DNA from: JAPLJQ01 sp037143735
GTDB taxonomy: Bacteria; Desulfobacterota; Syntrophia; Syntrophales; UBA2185
DNA length: 6,172 nt
Direction: 5' to 3'
Assembly (NCBI GenBank): GCA_037143735.1
Contig: JBAWYD010000130.1
Location: 1 to 6,172 of the forward strand
Below, one piece after another: positions 1 through 5,348 of the stretch. How positions within the stretch are numbered: position 1 is the stretch's first letter; each line of letters begins with the position of its first letter. Both the position numbers and the translations under genes were made by a program. Under the pieces are notes generated by a model. That model saw nothing but the letters and a program-made list of their open reading frames with translations, was not told the origin of the DNA and made no database searches.

Positions 1-519
1 GGTCGGATTGTCATTTTAAATCCCAGCGCCGGGGAAATCCCCATCCGGGCCTGGCCCCTGGAAAATTATGTGGAACTGGCCCGACGGTTGCTGGAAAATC
101 CCAACCGGATCGTGGTCCTGATGGGGGCCGGCGCGGACCGGGAAACCACCGGCCAACTGGCGGAAAAGTTGTCTGATCCGCGCTGCCTGGATCTAACCGG
201 CGAGACCACCTTTGAAGAGTTGATGGATCTATTCTGCGTCTCGGAGGCCTTGATCACCAACGACAGCGGCCCGGCCCACTTCGCGACCTTAACCGGGATA
301 AAAAACTTTGTTTTTTTGGGAGACTCCCCCCCCCCAAAGGGTGTTTTCCCCCCCCCCCCCCCCCCCGTCATTCTAACTTACTGTATTCACATGGCAATAT
401 CATCATGCAACATCTACGACTGTCCATATACTTACCCGAAGCAGCCGGTGTGGCTTGTGGCCGCTATGCTGCGTGCCTTACCAAGAGGTAATCATCGTTT
501 CTCTTTTTTAGCTCAGTAA
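1..519 (+). pseudogene. Family 9 glycosyltransferase (heptosyltransferase-like), 5'-truncated and broken fragment
   Basis: The frame is open from base 1, so the true start lies outside the window. Residues 1-~108 match the C-terminal nucleotide-sugar-binding half of GT9 enzymes, which add heptose or related sugars to the LPS core at the inner face of the cytoplasmic membrane. Visible marks are the early VILNPSAG strand, the RAWPLENYVELARRL helix, the IVVLMGAGADRE strand-turn, DLTGETTFEEL, and the hallmark ITNDSGPAHFA followed by LTGIKNFVFLG. In the family the next residues are usually like FGPETP plus a leucine/tyrosine and about 60-100 further residues. Here the reading runs into proline codons made of poly-C (326-335, 348-366), then into about 50 residues with no GT9 character, ending at a stop at 517-519. 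I therefore call it broken. Whether the break is biological or an assembly artefact cannot be settled from the window. Domain assignment is firm; the exact sugar and gene name are not. Confidence 0.75.
326..366. repeat. Two poly-C homopolymer runs at the glycosyltransferase break
   Basis: A run of 10 C (326-335) and a run of 19 C (348-366) are separated by a 12-base spacer; a run of 7 T lies just upstream at 311-317. The bases between and before the runs still resemble a stretched and stuttered version of the expected GT9 coding text (GGG, GAGACTCCC, AAA, TGTTTTCCC). This suggests that the true sequence was degraded by homopolymer miscalling or that a read ended here. A genuine phase-variable C tract in an LPS gene is the alternative. 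Confidence 0.8.
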
Positions 520-680
520 ACCCATCAACCTTCCACTTAACCTTCTGGAGTCTGCCGTGAAAAGGAGTTATCGGAAGGTGCCAATATTTGGCCTCAGTGG
601 AGGTTACCGTACTTCTGTGGGGGCTTACGGGATGAAAGGTGCAAGCGCAGGACAGCAGAAATTTTGTCTCCGAGGGGGCC

Positions 681-727
681 AGCATCTTTCCTGAAGTCCG
701 CAAAACGTTAACCTCGCTGAAGATGCT
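681..727. repeat. 8-bp inverted repeat, possible stem-loop
   Basis: AGCATCTT (681-688) pairs perfectly with AAGATGCT (720-727) across a 31-base loop that itself contains the hexamer palindrome GTTAAC. No T-run follows directly, so it is not a typical intrinsic terminator. It sits just upstream of the putative operon promoter and could be a regulator site, part of an RNA structure, or chance. Confidence 0.4.
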
Positions 728-740
728 TGATTTCAGATGG

Positions 741-769
741 TTATCAATAATGCTCTTTTCTTCCATAAT
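741..769 (+). promoter_or_regulatory. Candidate sigma-70 promoter of the signalling operon
   Basis: TTATCA (741-746, 4 of 6 to TTGACA) and CATAAT (764-769, 5 of 6 to TATAAT) are separated by the optimal 17 bases. Transcription would begin near 776, giving a leader of about 54 bases before the start codon at 830. The match is moderate and the region is AT-rich, so a chance match is possible. Confidence 0.35.
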
Positions 770-816
770 TGCTATATGGAGGATACGGATGTTGACGGAT
801 GGATGAGACCTGGCTT

Positions 817-822
817 GAGGAG
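817..822 (+). promoter_or_regulatory. Ribosome binding site that fixes the binding-protein start
   Basis: GAGGAG lies 7 bases before the ATG at 830. The open frame extends upstream to an ATG at 737, but that start would add 31 residues of unremarkable sequence in front of a classic N-terminal hydrophobic segment. The strong site and the membrane segment together favour 830. Confidence 0.75.
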
Positions 823-829
823 ATTCACA

Positions 830-1978
830 ATGAAAACTAAGATACTACTCGCACTTCTGCTACTCATTATTACAGGAGTTGTCGTCTTCTTTGCGCTTCT
901 TCAGTTCCAGCCAGCCATTAATGTAGCCCCAGTCGCCCCGGCTTATGATAAATATGACTATGGCCGTGCTGACGAGGCAAAAATAATAGATATCGGCACG
1001 CAACCCAATACGGTAAATTCCACCTTTTTAACCGAATACCTGTTTCGCGACCGCATCCTGCGGCAACAGTTAGCCGCAGAGGGTTGGAAGCTGCGCGAAC
1101 ACAGATACCGGAGTGGAAATGACATGCTCCCCTATACCGACGGTCGTCTCGACGTAGTGATACTCGGCGATATCCCGGCATTCATCAGTATGCTGCAGTA
1201 CAACATGGGCATATATGCCGTCACGGCTCAGTCGGAAAATGCAGTCATTACGAACGGTAGAGTCGCCCCGTCTGATCTCAAGGGAATGCGCATCGGCTAT
1301 CCTCCCAAAACGAGCGCCCATTTCACGCTCGAACGCGCACTCCGTTCAGCCGGTCTGTCAATTAACGATATTGTTTCCGTTCCCTTGAAACCCGCAGAAG
1401 CCGAGCCGTCCCTTAAAAGCAACAGCGTTGATGCGGTCGCCATATGGCCTCCATTCATTACGGCGATTCTCGAAAATGTTCCCGGCAGCACTATCGTTTC
1501 CAGTTCAAACACATGCAACTATTTCGGCATCGACCTGGGTTTTGCGGAAAGGCATCCGTATCTTATGAAAGCCGTTCTTGCGGCCGTGGTTCGTCAAGTA
1601 CGTTGGAGCAGGTTGGATGAAGCAAATCTTTATACCGGTCTTCTGCAAGTTCGTCAGGCTCAAATCCGGTTTTCAGGAAAATCCGTTGTCGATGCGAATG
1701 AAAAATGGATAAGCTGGCTTCGGAAAGTTTCTACCGACAATGCATCCTTCCCCATGCTTCCACTCGATTTCAGCGACGAGCAGGGACTTCAGCACCAGCA
1801 ATTCGATTTTTTAAAAAAAATCGGCATCCTCCCGCCTGATGCAGAGTGGAAGAGCCTTCTCAGTCACGTCAAACTGAGAGACCTCCCTGAAATAATCAAC
1901 GCCGGCAAAACATGGCAGATCGACCGCTTTGATTATGCACCGGACAAGCTCTACCAGGACAAAGAGGTCTCACCATGA
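830..1978 (+). CDS. Periplasmic substrate-binding protein, NMT1/SsuA/TauA-like, membrane-anchored
   Basis: The 382-residue product starts with a charged MKTK and a long hydrophobic segment (about 5-25). There is no lipobox cysteine and no clear A-x-A cleavage site, so it may stay attached to the inner membrane as an anchored periplasmic protein. From about residue 52 it follows the fold of binding proteins for nitrate, sulfonate, taurine or thiamine precursors. The first strand is IIDIGTQPN (52-60), then GRLDVVILGDIPAFI (105-119), SDLKGMRIGYPPKTSAHFTLERAL (148-171, the typical DLKGK-x-x-G hinge and ligand-side serine/alanine/histidine turn), and SVDAVAIWPPFI (199-210, matching the family's DA-x-x-W-x-P-x element). 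The C-terminal part (about 280-382) is helical and less recognisable. Homologues normally feed an ABC permease and ATPase, but none is present here. Instead the stop codon overlaps the start of a sensor kinase (ATGA at 1975-1978), suggesting that it serves as a ligand-presenting signalling subunit. The ligand cannot be predicted. Confidence 0.85.
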   Translation: MKTKILLALLLLIITGVVVFFALLQFQPAINVAPVAPAYDKYDYGRADEAKIIDIGTQPNTVNSTFLTEYLFRDRILRQQLAAEGWKLREHRYRSGNDMLPYTDGRLDVVILGDIPAFISMLQYNMGIYAVTAQSENAVITNGRVAPSDLKGMRIGYPPKTSAHFTLERALRSAGLSINDIVSVPLKPAEAEPSLKSNSVDAVAIWPPFITAILENVPGSTIVSSSNTCNYFGIDLGFAERHPYLMKAVLAAVVRQVRWSRLDEANLYTGLLQVRQAQIRFSGKSVVDANEKWISWLRKVSTDNASFPMLPLDFSDEQGLQHQQFDFLKKIGILPPDAEWKSLLSHVKLRDLPEIINAGKTWQIDRFDYAPDKLYQDKEVSP

Positions 1979-4170
1979 ACATTAATATCGTCCCGGCCAG
2001 TTTCATGAAGCGCTTACTCCTGGGGTTCAGTGTTCTTCTAATCCTGTTCCTCGTCTTCATGATAACTACCGATATAGCCGGCGTACCCGGCACCGCCAAC
2101 AAGGGCCGCTTCGACACGTATCGCGCCCGAACCCTGAACGACATGGATCTCGTGTCCGGCCTCCTCGGCCGGCGTATATCGAACTGGGTCGAAGAAAGCC
2201 GCGCTGATGTCAGTGGATTGACCGCTTCGCTGTTACTCCGCCGGGCAATTGAACGCAGGACCGCTCAATCCGATAAGGAACTTGCCGGAGAACTCAAGGC
2301 ATTTCTGTCGAGCAATAAAGGCATCGCGTCCGTCGCAATCCTGGATCCCGGCAGTGCTTCGATCCGGGCCGGCGGCGGAGGTTTTACCGGCGCCCGCAAC
2401 GCCAGTGACATAGCCATCACCCCCGACAAACTGTCCAGGCTCATTATCCCCGGCTATCTGGAAACCATCGAAATTCATCACCCGGCTGACAAGAAAATTC
2501 GTTTAAGAATTTTTCATCAGGTGTTGTCCACGTACATGCCGGAAAGGATTATGGCCGTTCTTGTCGCAGAAATCAATGTCGAGAAAATGTTACGCCCGCT
2601 CATCTGGTCGGTAAGCAGTGACCTCTCCCGCGACTGGAAATGTATCATCGCCATTAAATCCGGAGGGATTTTCACAGAGTTTGGTGAAAAAAGCACCGTC
2701 GCCGATGCCCAACGCGAGAATATATCCAACATCGAATCATTTGCCCCGATCAGTCTCGCAATTTCGGGAATTGACGGTCCCTACGACGGCCCGGATCAGG
2801 ATGGACGTCCCGTTCTTGCCTTCCATCGCCAGGTCAGGATTGACCGCGGCATTGCCCTGGCTTTAGTCCTCAAGGTGGATCGCATGGTTGCCCTCAAGCC
2901 CGCCCGGGCCGATTTCTCCCGTCAAATCATCCTCTGGCTTTTCCTGTTCATTATCGGGATCGGCCTCTGTATTTTTCTTGCAAGACAGATATCCCTGCCA
3001 GTTAATGAACTGACTGATGTTGCCCGCCGGATAGAATCCGGCGATCTCACCGCCCGGACATCGGCGCCCGACCAGTCTGAGATCGGCCGGCTCGCCTCGG
3101 TTTTCAACGGGATGATTGCTCGCCTTCAAACATGGCATCAGGATATGGAAAAGCAGATTCTTGACCGTACACTCGATTTGCGAACCCTTTCCGCACGCCA
3201 GAATGCAATCCTTACGACAGTCCCTGATATCATCATGGAGGTTGACACGAACAGGATTTATACGTGGTCGAACAGAGCCGGATTCGAGTTCTTCGGTGAA
3301 GATGTTATCGGCAAAGAGGCTGCGGAATATTTCGTTGGGGAGCAGGAGACATATGACGTAGTCCAGCCTGTATACGAAGTTACAGAAAAGGTCATTTATA
3401 TCGAAAGTCAGCAGAGACGTAAGGACGGCGCTGTTCGGCTTCTGGCATGGAGGTGCAAGGCGATCGGGGATGAGCATGGTACTGTAACCGGTTTATTGTT
3501 GACGGCGCGTGATATTACGGATATTAGACGGGCGGAGGATAGGATCAAGGCATCACTTCGGGAGAAAGATATCCTCCTTAACGAAATCCATCACCGGGTA
3601 AAGAACAACATGCAGGTGATATCCAGCCTTCTCAAACTCCAGGCGAGTGCATGCGGGAATCCGGAGTTGACGGAAAGGCTGAATGAGAGCCAGAGCCGAA
3701 TCCACGCCATGGCGCTGGTCCATGAAAAACTCTACGGGTCAAAGGATTTCTCAAGAATTGATCTGGCCGGTTATGTGAGAACCCTCTCACAGGAGTTATT
3801 TCAATCGCACAAAATCAATCAATGGAAAATAGCTCTGATCGTCCAAACCGACGGTGAGGTTCATGTGGATGTTAACAAAGCGATTCCCTGTGGTTTGATT
3901 CTGAATGAATTGATTTCCAATGCGCTTAAACACGCCTTTCCCGGAGGCAGACAAGGTAAATTACAGATCATCATCCGTGAAACGGAAAACAAAGAAATCG
4001 AGATCGCTGTCCGGGATAATGGCTTGGGCCTGCCGGACGATGTTGATATCCACAAACCCCGGTCTTTGGGGTTGGATCTGGTGAACGGGCTGGTGAAAAA
4101 TCAGCTGGACGGTCAGATAGAGGTAAGACGAGACAAGGGAACAGAGTTCCGGATCACATTTCCCTTATGA
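1975..4170 (+). CDS. Membrane sensor histidine kinase (Cache-like sensor, HAMP, PAS, HisKA_2, HATPase)
   Basis: The 731-residue product autophosphorylates on histidine in response to a signal and passes the phosphate to a response regulator. Domains in order: first membrane helix (about 14-31); a large periplasmic sensor (about 34-315) with a Cache-like strand, MAVLVAEINVEKML, at 193-206; second membrane helix (318-338); HAMP (about 339-391, conserved proline at 344); coiled linker; PAS (about 408-520) ending in the PAC-like TARDITDIRRAED; then HisKA_2 with EIHHRVKNNMQ, where H540 is the likely phosphoacceptor (H539 adjacent). The ATPase domain shows an N-box with N644, E645, N649 and H653, a G1 box D681-x-G-x-G685, and a G2-like SLGLDLV (697-703), ending GTEFRITFPL. 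It looks complete. The start at 1975 is supported by AGAGGT at 1963-1968, 6 bases upstream, and overlaps the preceding stop, implying translational coupling. A second methionine at residue 11 is a weaker alternative start. The neighbours suggest that it reads the binding protein and signals to the regulator at 4191. Confidence 0.93.
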   Translation: MNINIVPASFMKRLLLGFSVLLILFLVFMITTDIAGVPGTANKGRFDTYRARTLNDMDLVSGLLGRRISNWVEESRADVSGLTASLLLRRAIERRTAQSDKELAGELKAFLSSNKGIASVAILDPGSASIRAGGGGFTGARNASDIAITPDKLSRLIIPGYLETIEIHHPADKKIRLRIFHQVLSTYMPERIMAVLVAEINVEKMLRPLIWSVSSDLSRDWKCIIAIKSGGIFTEFGEKSTVADAQRENISNIESFAPISLAISGIDGPYDGPDQDGRPVLAFHRQVRIDRGIALALVLKVDRMVALKPARADFSRQIILWLFLFIIGIGLCIFLARQISLPVNELTDVARRIESGDLTARTSAPDQSEIGRLASVFNGMIARLQTWHQDMEKQILDRTLDLRTLSARQNAILTTVPDIIMEVDTNRIYTWSNRAGFEFFGEDVIGKEAAEYFVGEQETYDVVQPVYEVTEKVIYIESQQRRKDGAVRLLAWRCKAIGDEHGTVTGLLLTARDITDIRRAEDRIKASLREKDILLNEIHHRVKNNMQVISSLLKLQASACGNPELTERLNESQSRIHAMALVHEKLYGSKDFSRIDLAGYVRTLSQELFQSHKINQWKIALIVQTDGEVHVDVNKAIPCGLILNELISNALKHAFPGGRQGKLQIIIRETENKEIEIAVRDNGLGLPDDVDIHKPRSLGLDLVNGLVKNQLDGQIEVRRDKGTEFRITFPL

Positions 4171-4175
4171 TTTTT

Positions 4176-4182
4176 GGAGGAG
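4176..4182 (+). promoter_or_regulatory. Ribosome binding site that fixes the response-regulator start
   Basis: GGAGGAG lies 8 bases before the ATG at 4191. An in-frame ATG at 4167 overlaps the kinase stop codon, but it would place the Shine-Dalgarno sequence inside the coding region and add 8 residues ahead of the receiver domain. Start 4191 is therefore preferred. Confidence 0.8.
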
Positions 4183-4190
4183 AGGTCGTT

Positions 4191-5177
4191 ATGAACAATG
4201 AAAAGATCCTGGTCGTGGAAGACGAATGGACCGTTGCCAAACAGATTTGCGGCGATCTGAAAAATTTCGGTTACGAAGTTTGCTCGACAGCATCCACGGG
4301 AGACGAGGCCATCCGAAAGGTGGAAACGGAAAGGCCCGACCTGATCCTGATGGATATTGTTTTGAAGGGTAAAATGGACGGCATTGAAACTGCCGAGCAG
4401 ATCGCTTTGCAGTCCGATATCCCGGTCATATATCTTACCGCTTACACCAAGCCGGAATATATCGAACGGGCAAAACAGACAAAACCTTTCGGTTATCTGG
4501 TCAAACCTTTCAAAGAGCATGAACTGTACTCAAATATTGAGATGGCCCTCCACAAACACAGGGCAGATAAACAAATCAAAGACTATCTTGACCGTCTGGT
4601 TAAGTGCTTCAAGGGAACGATTGATGCCGTATCGGGGGCAATTGAATTGCGAGGACCCTATGCTCCCGGTCATCACCAGCGGTTGGCGAAATTGGCACAG
4701 GCCATCGCCAAGGAAATGGAACTTTCCGACTTCTGGATGGAGGGGCTCCGGATGGCAGCGTATGTCTATGACATCGGTCTTGTGAGTATGCCCGTTAGCA
4801 TCATCGAGAATTCTGGAAAGTTGACAGGACTTATGCTGATCATGTATCGCAAGTACCCCCAGTATAGTTACGACATTTTGGAAGCAGTCGATTTCCCCTG
4901 GCCCGTCGCCAACATTGTTCTGCAACATCGTGAGTGTTTTGATGGTTCCGGATTCCCCGAGGGGATCAATGGGGAGGACATTCTCATCGAAGCCAGGATT
5001 CTGGCGGTTGCCGTTGCAATGGAAGATTTGACCAGCCACAGGAGCTATAGAGCTGCCTTTCCTTTGAATGAGGCTCTGGAAGAAATATCATCCCATAGCG
5101 GCTCCAGGTACGACCCCGATGTCGTGGCGGCTTGCGTGAGACTTTTCAAGGAGGAGAACTATAAGATGGAAGGCTGA
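4191..5177 (+). CDS. Response regulator: intact receiver fused to a degenerate HD-GYP domain
   Basis: The 328-residue product has a complete receiver (about 1-122): acidic pair E10-D11, phosphoacceptor D55 in LILMDIVLKG, T83 in YLTAY and K105 in GYLVKPF. After a helical linker, residues about 138-320 align with HD-GYP domains, which normally cleave cyclic di-GMP with a two- or three-metal centre. The scaffold is clear: AIELRGPYAPGHHQRLAKLA, then EGLRMAAYVYDIGLVSMP, KLT, the YPQYSYDIL helix, FPWPVANIVLQHRE, DGSGFPEG, ILIEARILAVA and SHRSYR. Most metal ligands are changed, however: the HD dyad is Y193-D194, the K of DIGK is L197, the next His is Y222 (family HP), the second His of QHHE is R247, and the aspartate of AVAD is V275. 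GYP reads GFP (254-256). Only the first histidine (H161), D194 and H246 remain. It is therefore probably catalytically dead and acts as a binding or protein-interaction output. It starts 20 bases after the kinase stop and is likely that kinase's partner. Confidence 0.9.
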   Translation: MNNEKILVVEDEWTVAKQICGDLKNFGYEVCSTASTGDEAIRKVETERPDLILMDIVLKGKMDGIETAEQIALQSDIPVIYLTAYTKPEYIERAKQTKPFGYLVKPFKEHELYSNIEMALHKHRADKQIKDYLDRLVKCFKGTIDAVSGAIELRGPYAPGHHQRLAKLAQAIAKEMELSDFWMEGLRMAAYVYDIGLVSMPVSIIENSGKLTGLMLIMYRKYPQYSYDILEAVDFPWPVANIVLQHRECFDGSGFPEGINGEDILIEARILAVAVAMEDLTSHRSYRAAFPLNEALEEISSHSGSRYDPDVVAACVRLFKEENYKMEG

Positions 5178-5318
5178 CGCTTCCTGTGCACCTTATAACC
5201 CGTAATCATTACTTTTTATAATTACCTTTGCCTAACACTTTGTAGGTGAAACAAATAGTCAAGGATAAACGGGAACTTTTTATGTACGACAGAATAATTA
5301 ACATGGGGGACAGGTAAA
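5178..5318 (+). promoter_or_regulatory. AT-rich intergenic region with possible promoter and operator elements
   Basis: The gap before the ParB-like gene holds a perfect TATAAT (5217-5222) without a good -35 partner, an 11-base palindrome GTAATCATTAC (5202-5212) just upstream, and a second ATTAC at 5221-5225. An exact direct repeat ACTTTTTAT occurs at 5211-5219 and 5275-5283. GGGGGA at 5305-5310, 8 bases before the ATG at 5319, is the likely ribosome binding site. These elements would suit a regulated promoter for the ParB-like gene, possibly autoregulated, but each is short. A 5-bp GGAAG/CTTCC stem spans the upstream stop codon (5168-5184) and lacks a T-run, so no convincing terminator is seen. 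Confidence 0.3.
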
Positions 5319-5348
5319 ATGACCGCAGAGGAAATGACCGCAGAGGAA
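5319..5348 (+). repeat. Perfect 15-bp tandem duplication at the ParB-like start
   Basis: The unit ATGACCGCAGAGGAA occurs twice in tandem (5319-5333, 5334-5348) and a third ATGA begins at 5349 before diverging. It encodes MTAEE-MTAEE-M, so it creates three in-frame possible start codons (5319, 5334, 5349). The first has the best-spaced Shine-Dalgarno sequence (GGGGGA at 5305-5310). Confidence 0.9.

Larger units (their letters stand above)
367..829. other. Region without a supportable gene
   Basis: These 463 bases separate the broken glycosyltransferase from the signalling operon. No frame gives a protein I recognise. On the + strand the frames are short: one reads from an ATG at 405 to a stop at 489-491, and another is open from 512 to a stop at 692-694 with a Gly/Ser/Arg-rich product. 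A 100-codon frame on the - strand (464-766) has no family marks. Composition changes at the poly-C junction from the GC-rich coding pattern on its left. The right part holds an inverted repeat at 681-727 and a possible promoter at 741-769. No tRNA, rRNA or riboswitch core that I know is visible. It could be a decayed gene, part of a dispersed repeat, or a structured leader. Confidence 0.5.

Noticed and set aside
592..603. Short CCTC/GAGG hairpin in the unassigned region
   Set aside because: Only 4 bp with a 4-base loop; expected by chance and not linked to a T-run or gene end.
600..730. Riboswitch or group II intron RNA end
   Set aside because: Compared from memory with cobalamin, TPP, SAM-I, c-di-GMP-I and Moco cores and with intron domain V; none of the invariant elements is present.
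464..766. 100-codon open frame on the - strand in the gap before the operon
   Set aside because: No family motifs, no convincing ribosome binding site, and it lies across the inverted repeat and candidate promoter; treated as a chance frame.
737..829. Upstream ATG at 737 as the start of the binding protein
   Set aside because: It adds 31 residues ahead of a typical N-terminal hydrophobic segment, lies at the candidate -35 site, and lacks the strong GAGGAG that precedes 830.
2863..3477. 204-codon open frame on the - strand within the kinase gene
   Set aside because: It lies opposite HAMP and PAS coding sequence with clear domain conservation on the + strand; a shadow of the kinase gene.
4530..5039. 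169-codon open frame on the - strand within the response regulator
   Set aside because: It mirrors the HD-GYP coding frame and shows no independent motifs.
5168..5184. GGAAG/CTTCC stem at the end of the response regulator as a terminator
   Set aside because: The stem is 5 bp, overlaps the stop codon and has no following T-run, so it does not meet intrinsic terminator criteria.
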